From Acidobacteriia bacterium UBA6623 (lineage in GTDB: Bacteria; Acidobacteriota; Terriglobia; Bryobacterales; UBA6623), in contig DJHJ01000025.1 of the NCBI GenBank assembly GCA_002433055.1, positions 1,418 to 65,417 on the forward strand: DNA of 64,000 nucleotides, given 5' to 3'. The stretch's first letter is position 1, and each line of letters opens with the position of its first letter. This document shows, in pieces, positions 25,577-33,803 of the stretch. The notes below the pieces were generated by a model. The model saw nothing but the letters and a program-made list of their open reading frames with translations. It was not told where the DNA came from and ran no database searches. A program made the translations under genes and the position numbers.

Positions 25577-26299
25577 ATGGACACGCCGGCCCAAACCCCG
25601 CCATCCGGACTTGTAGTTACTGACCTCTCGAAAGAATATCCGACTCCTTCGGCTCCCATCACCATATTGCGTGAAGTCAGTTTCAATCTGCCACCAGGGG
25701 ACTCGCTGGTGATCATGGGACCATCTGGGTCAGGCAAGAGTACACTGCTCTACATACTCGGAGGCTTGGAAATACCCACAAGTGGATCTGTGTTGATCAA
25801 TGGAGTCGATCCCTTTCATTTACATGCCGACGACCTCGCAGCGTTTCGGAACCAGTGCGTAGGTTTCATTTTCCAAGATCACCATTTGTTGCCCCAGTGT
25901 TCCGCGCTCGAGAACGTATTGATCCCCACGATGGCTATCAGGCGCACCAGTGATGATACCTCCACGGCGGTCGCCCGAGCACATCACCTGCTTGGTCGAG
26001 TGGGGTTGAGTAATCGATTGACGCACCGCCCATCTGAACTTTCTGGTGGTGAACGCCAAAGGGTCGCTATTGCGCGCGCGCTAATCATGGACCCGCCCGT
26101 TATCCTTGCAGACGAGCCGACGGGCAACCTAGATCAGCATGCTGCAACGGATGTTGCCGACCTACTACTAGATCTACAGAGAGAAGAGAAGGCGACCCTT
26201 ATACTGGTCACTCACAGTGCGGGGCTGGCTTCGCGATTTCCTCAACGCGCAGACTTGTTTGATGGCAAACTGTGCATTTCAAAGGAATCCGCTCAGTAA
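25577..26299 (+). CDS. ABC transporter ATP-binding protein, LolD/MacB type
   Basis: This 240-residue ATPase has Walker A GPSGSGKST (~residue 48), the Q-loop F-I-F-Q-D-H-H, the signature LSGGERQRVAIARAL and Walker B V-I-L-A-D-E-P-T-G-N-L-D-Q. The E-P-T-G-N-L-D form and overall length place it with the LolD/FtsE/MacB group, which handle lipoproteins or act in mechanotransmission. No cognate FtsX/LolC-like permease is adjacent: its neighbours are uvrC (divergent) and dtd (convergent), so the partner must be elsewhere. Confidence 0.9.
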   Translation: MDTPAQTPPSGLVVTDLSKEYPTPSAPITILREVSFNLPPGDSLVIMGPSGSGKSTLLYILGGLEIPTSGSVLINGVDPFHLHADDLAAFRNQCVGFIFQDHHLLPQCSALENVLIPTMAIRRTSDDTSTAVARAHHLLGRVGLSNRLTHRPSELSGGERQRVAIARALIMDPPVILADEPTGNLDQHAATDVADLLLDLQREEKATLILVTHSAGLASRFPQRADLFDGKLCISKESAQ

Positions 26300-26314
26300 T
26301 ATGGACTGGTTTTT

Positions 26315-26764
26315 TCAAAAATTTTTCTTCGAATCAAGCAGGATCGTTACCGGCCCATAATTAACAAGATCGACCTTCATAGCTGCTTGAAAAATGCCAG
26401 TCTCGACTTTCAGGTCTCGACTTTTTAATTGATCGACGTACTGACCATAGAGTAGTTCCGCTTTTTTCGAGGTAGCAGCACTTCGGAAGTTGGGCCTTCG
26501 GCCACTTCTCACATCTCCAAAAATCGTAAACTGTGAAACCACAAGCAATGCGCCCCCAATATCTTCCACAGAGCGGTTCATTCTACCCTTTGCGTCCTCA
26601 AATATACGCAGCCCAGCGGTTTTTTCGGCAAGATACGATACATCTCCAGCGCTGTCGTCACTCCCAACCCCAACCAGAACCAGTAGTCCCTGCTCAATGG
26701 AGGCGTGCTTTTCCCCAGCCACACTAACGCAGGCCTTGAGCACTCGTTGAATAACGGCTCGCAT
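26315..26764 (-). CDS. dtd: D-aminoacyl-tRNA deacylase
   Basis: Dtd hydrolyses D-aminoacyl-tRNAs (and glycine mischarged on tRNA-Ala). The ATG at 26764 gives the typical 149 residues beginning M-R-A-V-I-Q-R-V. A longer frame to 26917 adds about 50 low-quality residues and is not favoured. Visible motifs are V-S-Q-F-T-I-F-G-D (family SQFTL) near residue 77 and the N-Y-G-P-V-T-I-L-L-D-S ending (GPVT motif). No strong Shine-Dalgarno is seen. It lies about 160 bp downstream of gyrB on the same strand. Confidence 0.92.
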   Translation of the reverse strand: MRAVIQRVLKACVSVAGEKHASIEQGLLVLVGVGSDDSAGDVSYLAEKTAGLRIFEDAKGRMNRSVEDIGGALLVVSQFTIFGDVRSGRRPNFRSAATSKKAELLYGQYVDQLKSRDLKVETGIFQAAMKVDLVNYGPVTILLDSKKNF

Positions 26765-26922
26765 AAAATCAGACTGGGCTTCAGGCAGGCTGTTCTTAAA
26801 AGGTAGCTCGTTCGCTCTCCTGTAAGCCGATCGTGGTGCGAGGGCGCATGGCTCTCCTGCCACGGTACCTGTGTGGGTGTCTCCCCCCTGGGCATTTTTG
26901 CCCTCGGCGTGGAGCAATTCTA

Positions 26923-29337
26923 TTAAATATCTAGATTCTTCACATCAAGGGCGTGGTCACTGATAAATTTTCGCCGGGACTCAACATTTTCGCCCATCAA
27001 GGTTGAAAAAATCTCTTCGCTTTCAACAGCATCTTCGATACGAACTTGCAACATGCTCCGAGTTTCGCCATTCATGGTCGTATCCCAAAGTTGTGAAGCA
27101 TTCATCTCACCAAGACCTTTGTAGCGTTGAATCTGGGCGTCCTTCATCCCCGCTCTCTTGGCCTGCTGTAGTAGAGACAGCACATCCTCTACCTTCATTT
27201 CTGATCTCTTGGAAATAAGTCGGTAGGGTGGTTGGTTATAAGGTTTAATTCGGTGGGCTAGGGCTCGCAGTCGCCTATATTCAGGTTTCTGTGCCAGCTC
27301 CAAATCTATCACGCATCCGCCGTTGTTTGTCTCTTCACATGTAACCATCAAGGCGTCATGCATCTCGTCAGCTACGACCTTGGCCTTGATCCCTGATTTT
27401 TTGATGCGTTCTGCTAAGGCCTTCATTGTGGCCTTGTCTTGGTAGTCTTCCTTGCGGTCCAGCGACACAGCAGGGTCGGCAATTGTACGTACAATTTCGG
27501 GGTTGTGAAGTCGCCGTTGCAGTTTCTGAAACATTGCTGTGTAATCATCAACATCTGTTAAGAAGGTGCGCAGCGTCTCTCCCTCGATCGTATTGCCTTT
27601 GTCGCCGTACTCAACTTTAATGTCATCTGTGGCAATGCGGATGATCTCGCGCGAAAACTCTTGTTCGTCCTTGATGTACCGCTCACCCCTGCCTCGCTTT
27701 ACGCGATAAAGTGGCGGCTGGGCGATAAAAACATGGCCGCGTTCAACCAATTGGCGCATCTGGCGAAAAAAGAAGGTTAGTAGCAAAGTCCGAATATGTG
27801 ATCCGTCAACGTCAGCATCGGTCATCAGGATGATTTTGTGGTAGCGCAGCTTTGCAATGTCAAAGTCCTCTGCACCAATACCCGTCCCAAGGGCCGTTAT
27901 CATGGCTCGCAGTTCGTTGTGCCCCAGCATTTTGTCGTAGCGCGCCTTTTCTACATTGAGAATCTTGCCGCGCAGGGGAAGAATTGCCTGGTTGCTTCGG
28001 GCTCGGCCTTGTTTGGCCGTCCCGCCTGCTGATTCTCCCTCTACGATGAACAGCTCCGCCCGTTCAGGATCTTTTTCTTGACAGTCAGCCAATTTCCCGG
28101 GAAGACCGGCTCCATCTAGTGCCCCTTTCCGTCTTGTTAAGTCTCGTGCTTTTCGGGCTGCTTCTCGAGCTCGGGCTGCTTCGATTGCCTTTTGAACAAT
28201 TTTTTTTGCAGTACTGGGGTTGCGTTCGAAGTGCTCACCAAGGCGATCGTTTACAAACTGCACTACGTGCCCCTGGATGTCACTGTTGAGTTTTCCTTTG
28301 GTCTGTCCTTCAAACTGCGGCTGGGGAAGCTTCACGCTGATCACTGCAGTTAGACCTTCTCGAACATCGTCGCCACTTAGGTTTTCCTTAAGATCCTTGA
28401 ACATCTTGGCTTGTTGGCCATATGCGTTTATGGTACGAGTCAACGCAGATCGGAAGCCCGACAAGTGTGTGCCTCCGTCGATAGTATTGATGGTGTTGGC
28501 AAAGCTAAAAACGTTCTCGGCGTAGCTGTCGTTATACAGCAGCGCGAATTCGATGCCGAGCGTTCCGTCGTCTAGGGGCTTCTCTGCTTGGCATCGTATT
28601 GGTTCTTTATGAAGTGCGTTTTTTCCGCGACTCAGGTAGGACACAAATTCGGCTACGCCACCCTTGAAATAGAACTCTTGAGGTTTTCTCTCGCCACGTT
28701 CGTCTATTAGGTTGATTTTTAGGCCACCATTCAAGAAGGCCATCTCGCGCAACCGTGTAGCCAGAGTGTCGTAATTGAACTCTGTAACAGTGAAAATCTC
28801 GGTGTCTGGCTTAAAGGTAACCTTGGTGCCTGTCTTGCGGCCCGCTTGCCCAGTCTTTTCAAGGCGTCCCCTAGGGATCCCTTTCTCGTACTTTTGCTCC
28901 CAGGTTGCTCCTTCGCGCCAGATCTCTAGGGATAACGATTCTGCCAGAGCATTTACGCAGCTCACGCCAACTCCGTGTAGCCCCCCGGAAACTTTATATG
29001 TGTTTGAGTCAAACTTGCCTCCAGCGTGCAGCTTCGTCATGACCACTTCGGCGGCTGAAACGCCTTCCTCTGCGTGCATGTCCACTGGGATTCCTCGCCC
29101 GTTGTCAACAACTGTAACGGAGTTGTCTATGTGGATTGTTACTGTTATGTCGGTGCAGTGGCCCGCCAGGGCCTCATCTACCGAGTTGTCCACCACTTCG
29201 TAGACTAAGTGGTGTAATCCGAGTGAGCCGGTCGAGCCAATGTACATTGCTGGCCGGAGCCTGACAGCTTCCAGTCCTTCCAGCACGCGAATGCTTTCTG
29301 CATCGTAATTATCCTGCGTAACCTGGTTTGTGGCCAT
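26923..29337 (-). CDS. gyrB: DNA gyrase subunit B
   Basis: GyrB is the ATPase and TOPRIM subunit of gyrase. The 804-residue protein has the GHKL ATP site (V-D-N-S-V-D-E-A, V-D-N-G-R-G-I-P, G-G-L-H-G-V-G), the transducer, and the TOPRIM domain with E-G-E-S-A-G-G (~residue 430) and D-A-D-V-D-G-S-H-I-R (~505). The C-terminal G-L-G-E-M-N-A-S-Q-L-W-D-T-T-M block marks it as GyrB rather than ParE. It follows dnaN on the same strand with a 25-bp gap, in the classical dnaA-dnaN-gyrB order without recF. Confidence 0.97.
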   Translation of the reverse strand: MATNQVTQDNYDAESIRVLEGLEAVRLRPAMYIGSTGSLGLHHLVYEVVDNSVDEALAGHCTDITVTIHIDNSVTVVDNGRGIPVDMHAEEGVSAAEVVMTKLHAGGKFDSNTYKVSGGLHGVGVSCVNALAESLSLEIWREGATWEQKYEKGIPRGRLEKTGQAGRKTGTKVTFKPDTEIFTVTEFNYDTLATRLREMAFLNGGLKINLIDERGERKPQEFYFKGGVAEFVSYLSRGKNALHKEPIRCQAEKPLDDGTLGIEFALLYNDSYAENVFSFANTINTIDGGTHLSGFRSALTRTINAYGQQAKMFKDLKENLSGDDVREGLTAVISVKLPQPQFEGQTKGKLNSDIQGHVVQFVNDRLGEHFERNPSTAKKIVQKAIEAARAREAARKARDLTRRKGALDGAGLPGKLADCQEKDPERAELFIVEGESAGGTAKQGRARSNQAILPLRGKILNVEKARYDKMLGHNELRAMITALGTGIGAEDFDIAKLRYHKIILMTDADVDGSHIRTLLLTFFFRQMRQLVERGHVFIAQPPLYRVKRGRGERYIKDEQEFSREIIRIATDDIKVEYGDKGNTIEGETLRTFLTDVDDYTAMFQKLQRRLHNPEIVRTIADPAVSLDRKEDYQDKATMKALAERIKKSGIKAKVVADEMHDALMVTCEETNNGGCVIDLELAQKPEYRRLRALAHRIKPYNQPPYRLISKRSEMKVEDVLSLLQQAKRAGMKDAQIQRYKGLGEMNASQLWDTTMNGETRSMLQVRIEDAVESEEIFSTLMGENVESRRKFISDHALDVKNLDI

Positions 29338-29362
29338 TCTGTTGTCTTTGTTTTCCTGTCTC

Positions 29363-30478
29363 TCAAACTCGCATCGGCATGACTACGTAACGGTAATCTA
29401 GGCCTTCCTCGGCTGGCTCCACCCTTAGTTGTCCAGCGCTTTCTTCGCTGGCAAATTGAAGTTGTATGTTTTCGCTATCTACAACACCGAGGAAATCTAG
29501 TAAATACTGTGAGTTAAAACCTATTTTGATCGTTTCGCCGCTATACTCAACCGCTACGGACTCTTCGCTCTCCCCGACTTCAGATGCGCTAGAGCTCAGC
29601 ACTAGTTCTCCTGATCTGACCTCCAGACGAATCGCGTGTGAGCGATCGTCTGCAAATTGCGCGACTCTGCGAATGGCCGCTGCCGCTTCCTCTCTGTTAA
29701 GGATCACGCTCCGACTCGCTTCGGCTGGTAAAACTCGCTCGTAGTCTGGAAATTGGCCTGTTAGTTTGCGAGAGATTAGTAATCTGTGTCCGCATTGGAA
29801 GAACAGGTGGTTCTCATCATTTGAAAAATCCACCGTCATCGCATCTCCGCCCTCTGTGGCGAGCTTTAGAAGTTCAGCCATTGCCTTACGGGGCAGCAAG
29901 GCGCGCCATTCCCCATCTATTCCCTCAAATGGATGTTTAATCTCTACATATGCCAGCCTGTGACCATCGGTAGTTACCATCGCCAGGGAGGCTTCTTTTA
30001 TCAACAAAAGAGATCCTGTTAGTGTATAGCGAGATTCTTCTCCCGCTATTGCGAAGATTGTCTTGCTAATTGCATTTACTAACAGGGCCGCCGGAATTTT
30101 AGTCAGCGTAGGGGGCATGTTCGGCAGCTCTGGAAAATTCTCTCTCGACATCCCCGCAATTCTCGTCTTGGATCGTCCGCATACCAGACTGACAGAATCG
30201 TTTTCAAGAGTCTTAACGGCCAGCTCCGCGTCTGGAAGCAAACGCACATAGTCTAGAAGGCGTCTCGCTGGAATTGTCGTTGTGCCTTCCCGAACTACTG
30301 TCGCCGGACAAGAAGTTCTAATCCCCAGCTCCAGATCTGTCACAGTCAGGCTTATCTCTTCACCTTCTGCCTCAACAAGAACATTGGCGAGCACCGGAAT
30401 GGTGCTTTTTCTCTCAATCACCCCTTGCCCAAGGCTGAGTTCTTTAACTAAATCGGTCTTTTTTACAGTCAGTTCCAT
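29363..30478 (-). CDS. dnaN: DNA polymerase III sliding clamp (beta subunit)
   Basis: DnaN forms the ring-shaped dimer that tethers polymerases to DNA. The 371-residue protein has three similar domains of about 120 residues. Recognisable segments include the N-terminal V-E-R/I-E-R-K-S-T-I-P-V-L-A-N-V, G-Q-F-P-D-Y-E-R-V-L-P, F-N-S-Q-Y-L-L-D-F-L, and the C-terminal Y-V-V-M-P-M-R-V, close to the usual clamp ending Y-(V/L)-(V/I)-M-P-(M/V)-R-(L/V). It is downstream of dnaA across the putative oriC and upstream of gyrB. Confidence 0.97.
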   Translation of the reverse strand: MELTVKKTDLVKELSLGQGVIERKSTIPVLANVLVEAEGEEISLTVTDLELGIRTSCPATVVREGTTTIPARRLLDYVRLLPDAELAVKTLENDSVSLVCGRSKTRIAGMSRENFPELPNMPPTLTKIPAALLVNAISKTIFAIAGEESRYTLTGSLLLIKEASLAMVTTDGHRLAYVEIKHPFEGIDGEWRALLPRKAMAELLKLATEGGDAMTVDFSNDENHLFFQCGHRLLISRKLTGQFPDYERVLPAEASRSVILNREEAAAAIRRVAQFADDRSHAIRLEVRSGELVLSSSASEVGESEESVAVEYSGETIKIGFNSQYLLDFLGVVDSENIQLQFASEESAGQLRVEPAEEGLDYRYVVMPMRV

Positions 30479-30765
30479 AAGGGATCACCATAAATCGCAC
30501 AGCGCTCAGACGTGCCAACTATACATTTAGACTGCCACAATAACTACTAACTACTCATATAACTACATACATATAGATACATTCTTGTAGTAGTAGAGAA
30601 TAGTGGATCTGTGGAATTTCTCATAAACTACTAAAAAAAAAGCTTTTACTGTAAGTTCTTCCTGTGGAAAAGATTCCTCTTTCTGTGTACAGATTAGCAA
30701 TCTGCTACCTTTCCAGCTCCTACACACACAAAAAAACACCCACAGTGTGGAAAACACCATTATAT
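30479..30765. other. oriC: Putative chromosomal replication origin (oriC) between dnaA and dnaN
   Basis: The 287-bp gap is A-T rich in its dnaN-proximal half and carries several DnaA-box-like 9-mers on the plus strand. TGTGGAAAA at 30663-30671 and 30746-30754 each differ at one position from the box TGTGGATAA. TGTGGAATT lies at 30610-30618 and TGTGTACAG at 30684-30692. A DnaA-trio-like run lies next to the first of these. In many bacteria the unwinding element is in this dnaA-dnaN gap. The region upstream of dnaA (32089-32314) has no comparable boxes. The dnaN promoter may also be here. Confidence 0.7.
30588..30618 (+). promoter_or_regulatory. DnaA-trio-like run followed by a DnaA-box-like site
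   Basis: TAGTAGTAGAGAATAG (30588-30603) reads as consecutive trinucleotides of the (T/A)A(G/A) type that DnaA filaments contact on single-stranded DNA. The DnaA-box-like TGTGGAATT starts 7 bases 3' of it. The box lies on the 3' side of the TAG-strand repeats, the polarity described for Bacillus subtilis oriC. The intervening bases are not especially G-C rich. This would mark the site of initial strand opening. Confidence 0.45.
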
Positions 30766-32088
30766 CTAATCAAATCTATCGGTTAGCTTATGGATAATCC
30801 TGTTTAATTCCTGATCGTCTTGCCGGCGGCGCTCAATCTTAGTTAGAGCGTGGATCACAGTTGTGTGATGTTTCCCCCCCAAACTTCTCCCAATTTCGGG
30901 TAGTGATGCCGGCGTTAATTCTTTACACAAATACATTGCAACCTGACGGGGTAGCGTAACAGCGCGCGCGTTACTCTTTGCTTGTAGGCGAGCAATACTC
31001 ATACCAAACTCTTCCGCCACTGCTCGTTGGATTGACTCAAGCGTAACTTTTGTTCGTGCAGATGACCCACTCGACCGGATTGCCTCGCGTGCCATCCCCA
31101 AAGAAATTTCTGCCCCTGTTAGTGAGGACAAAGCAGCCAGACGAATTAAGGCACCCTCTAGTTCGCGAATATTACTTCTCATCTGGGAGGCCAAGTAGCT
31201 ACGAACATCATCAGGCATATGGGCCTGAGAGTCTGCCGCTTTTCGGTCGAGAATAGCCATTTTTGTTTCAAGATCAGGAGGCTGAATGTCGGTCATGAGG
31301 CCCCATTCGAAACGAGACCGGAGTCGATCGACCAACCCCGACACCAGTTTCGGGGGGCGATCACAGGAGATCACAATCTGCTTCTGCATGTTATGTAAGG
31401 CGTTAAAAGTATGAAAGAATTCTTCTTGAGTACCATCCTTTCCTTGTAGGCTTTGTATGTCGTCTATGAGCAGGGCGTCAGCCGAGCGGAATCGCTCATG
31501 AAATGAACTCATTGAGTTGTAACGCATCGAGCTGACCATCTCGTTCATAAACTGTTCACTTGATACATACACAACACGAAAGTCAGGCCAATTACGCCTT
31601 AGCCGCCCACCTATGGCGTGCATTAGGTGAGTCTTTCCCATTCCTACGCCACCGTAGATATAGAGCGGATTATAAGCACGAGCCGGATTTGCGGCAACAG
31701 CCTGTGCGGCCGCATGGGCAAACTCGTTACAGGAACCCACGACAAATTTCTCAAAAGTGTATTTTGGGTTGAATAGACTATCAGCAGAAGTAAAATTGAA
31801 GCGAGCCTGCTGCGGCGACGTCTCTCTGATCGATGCCGCCCGCGACGACCTTTTTTCAGGGCGAAAGGCGACCGCATCAACAAACAAAGCCAGATCTTTA
31901 GCAGCAGCCAAGATGCAAGCTTGGTATTCTTCGGCCAGCCACTTGCAAGCGTTATCGCTAGGAGCAACAAGATGCAGTGTTTTCTCTGAATCTATATGGC
32001 TAAAACGAACCGGAGAGAGCCAACTCTTGTGGTTTTCTCTGCTGATCTCGCTCCTGAGGCGCTCAAGAATTTGCTGCCAAGCGTTCAT
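30766..32088 (-). CDS. dnaA: Chromosomal replication initiator protein DnaA
   Basis: DnaA binds oriC and opens the duplex. The ATG at 32088 (M-N-A-W-Q-Q-I-L-E-R-L) gives 440 residues and is preferred to an in-frame TTG at 32115. Domain I is at the N-terminus. The AAA+ core has N-P-L-Y-I-Y-G-G-V-G-M-G-K-T-H (Walker A) and L-L-I-D-D-I-Q (Walker B) with the R-P-P arginine region after S-C-D. Domain IV ends with the DnaA signature helix G-G-K-H-H-T-T-V-I-H-A-L. Its 3' end opens onto the putative oriC, then dnaN. Confidence 0.97.
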   Translation of the reverse strand: MNAWQQILERLRSEISRENHKSWLSPVRFSHIDSEKTLHLVAPSDNACKWLAEEYQACILAAAKDLALFVDAVAFRPEKRSSRAASIRETSPQQARFNFTSADSLFNPKYTFEKFVVGSCNEFAHAAAQAVAANPARAYNPLYIYGGVGMGKTHLMHAIGGRLRRNWPDFRVVYVSSEQFMNEMVSSMRYNSMSSFHERFRSADALLIDDIQSLQGKDGTQEEFFHTFNALHNMQKQIVISCDRPPKLVSGLVDRLRSRFEWGLMTDIQPPDLETKMAILDRKAADSQAHMPDDVRSYLASQMRSNIRELEGALIRLAALSSLTGAEISLGMAREAIRSSGSSARTKVTLESIQRAVAEEFGMSIARLQAKSNARAVTLPRQVAMYLCKELTPASLPEIGRSLGGKHHTTVIHALTKIERRRQDDQELNRIIHKLTDRFD

Positions 32089-32314
32089 GCGCACTGCCGC
32101 CAAGAGGATTAGCAATAACTAACCCCCGGATACTCCCAAATAATTAAAGATATCGATTGCCGCCAGGCCTATAGGGCGACAAATTCCTTACTCCAGCAGC
32201 CTCGGAGTGTAGCACAACAAAAAGCGTAAATCAGCAGGAAAAGCACAACAAAAACGCACTATCAAATACTTGTTTTGCAACTTGCCACAAGCTGTTGGCG
32301 CACAGGCTCGACAA

Positions 32315-33169
32315 CTAGGAAAGTATGGGCAAAATCGGTTTTGATAAAGGATCTGAAAGGACCTCGTTAAGGGATCCCTGCCGGTAGCCCTCAAGGTCAA
32401 GAGTCACATACTTGAAGCCAAGACCCTTAAAGATTTGCGTTAACTTCTGAGCCATCTCTATACTCAATGCGCGCGGCAATTCATCTTGTCCTAGCTCGAT
32501 GCGAACGAGCTCTTCGTGATACCTCATCCGGTAAACCTTAAACCCCAATTGCCGCAACGCTTCCTCGCCGGCCTCAACCAATTTTACGTTTTCGCGAGTT
32601 ACTTCGGTGCCGTACGGAATGCGTGAGCTTAGACAGGCGGCTGCAGGGCGATCCCAGGTCGGAAGCTCATGCTGGAATGAGAGCCGGCGGATTTCTTTCT
32701 TGGTAAGTTTCGCTTCGAGCAAAGGTGCTCGGACACCATGCTCCAGGGCTGCATGGTGTCCAGGGCGAAAGTCAGAGGTGTCGTCTACATTGACGCCATA
32801 CACGATGTTTTCAAACCGAAGCCGCTGCCCAATTTCTTTGAGCTGAGTGAAGAGCTCGTCTTTGCAATGAAAACACCGATTGGCATCATTACGGACATAG
32901 TCTGGATTTTCAAACTCGTTGGTTTCGATGTACTGATGCTTTATTCCAAAACGCTCTATAAAAGCTTCTGCATCTTTTTTGTGAGACTCAGGGATCGATG
33001 CAGAGTCGGCCGTAATAGCTAGAGCACCATCGCCCAAAATATGACCTGCAGCCCAGGCGAGATAGGCTGAATCCGTGCCTCCCGAGTAAGCCACCAACAC
33101 CCTCTTCATGGATCGCAAGATTGAAAACAGGGCTTGTTCTTTCCGATCGAGTTCTTCAGTCACCGCCAA
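32315..33169 (-). CDS. larE: ATP-dependent sulfur transferase LarE family
   Basis: LarE supplies sulfur to the pyridinium cofactor of lactate racemase-type enzymes. The 284-residue protein has the PP-loop Y-S-G-G-T-D-S (residues 28-34), the C99-F-H-C102 pair and C179 in R-P-A-A-A-C-L-S-S-R. Three cysteines with this spacing match the iron-sulfur-cluster type of LarE rather than the single-Cys sacrificial type. The frame opens with TTG at 33169 (GTG at 33163 is an alternative; the first ATG at 33109 would cut into the fold). No larA, larB or larC is in the window. Confidence 0.88.
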   Translation of the reverse strand: MAVTEELDRKEQALFSILRSMKRVLVAYSGGTDSAYLAWAAGHILGDGALAITADSASIPESHKKDAEAFIERFGIKHQYIETNEFENPDYVRNDANRCFHCKDELFTQLKEIGQRLRFENIVYGVNVDDTSDFRPGHHAALEHGVRAPLLEAKLTKKEIRRLSFQHELPTWDRPAAACLSSRIPYGTEVTRENVKLVEAGEEALRQLGFKVYRMRYHEELVRIELGQDELPRALSIEMAQKLTQIFKGLGFKYVTLDLEGYRQGSLNEVLSDPLSKPILPILS

Positions 33170-33280
33170 CTATTATATATCTAGAAATAAGGAAGGAGAA
33201 CAACGGACAGGGCGACACTCGAGCCACAATCAACACAGCATGAGTTTAGGTGGGCCCCAGTAGTGCACTAGAATAACCAC

Positions 33281-33796
33281 ATGACCCTCAATAATCCAGG
33301 GCGCATTCTGGCATTGGATCTAGGTGCCCGGCGGATTGGTCTGGCCCTTAGCGATGAACTGGGAGTGACCGCTCAGGGGTTGCCCACTCTGCAACGCTCT
33401 ACGCGGCAGCAAGATATAGATAAACTTCACAGGCTGGCCGCGCAGCATAAGGTAAAGCGGGTTGTCGTTGGGCACCCTGTAAACATGAGTGGAAGTAAAG
33501 GCCCCAGGGCTCATCAAGCCACACAATTTGCCAACACATTGGGAAAACGCCTTCGACTGCCAGTTGTGTTGTGGGACGAACGTCTGACAACACGACAGGC
33601 ACAGAGGGTGCTTAAGGAAAGCGGCGTGGGCATCACGAAACGGGCCAAGGCGATTGACCGCATGGCAGCAGTCCTGATTTTGCAGAGCTACATAGATTTT
33701 CTAGAAGTGAATCAGGATACGGAAACAGATAGCAGCCCCAGGCAAAACGGGATGCCTTTCAAGGGAAACGTAGCACCAGAACCAACACTGACTTAG
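33281..33796 (+). CDS. ruvX: YqgF/RuvX family nuclease (pre-16S rRNA processing, resolvase-like)
   Basis: The 171-residue protein starts with the RNase H-like motif L-A-L-D-L-G-A-R-R-I-G-L-A, followed by V-V-V-G-H-P-V-N-M-S-G and W-D-E-R-L-T-T, the three acidic-residue blocks of the YqgF family, plus an A-I-D-R-M-A-A-V-L-I-L-Q helix. Members help mature the 5' end of 16S rRNA, and some cut Holliday junctions. The tail after residue ~148 is Ser/Gln-rich and variable. mltG follows after 7 bp, the usual pairing. Confidence 0.93.
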   Translation: MTLNNPGRILALDLGARRIGLALSDELGVTAQGLPTLQRSTRQQDIDKLHRLAAQHKVKRVVVGHPVNMSGSKGPRAHQATQFANTLGKRLRLPVVLWDERLTTRQAQRVLKESGVGITKRAKAIDRMAAVLILQSYIDFLEVNQDTETDSSPRQNGMPFKGNVAPEPTLT

Positions 33797-33803
33797 TCGA
33801 AGT

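Noticed and set aside
26765..26917. N-terminal extension of dtd to 26917
   Set aside because: The added ~50 residues do not resemble any Dtd, while the internal ATG gives the normal length and N-terminal sequence.
32116..32314. Alternative oriC upstream of dnaA
   Set aside because: This gap has no DnaA-box-like cluster comparable with the dnaA-dnaN gap. It probably holds only the dnaA promoter and the end of larE.
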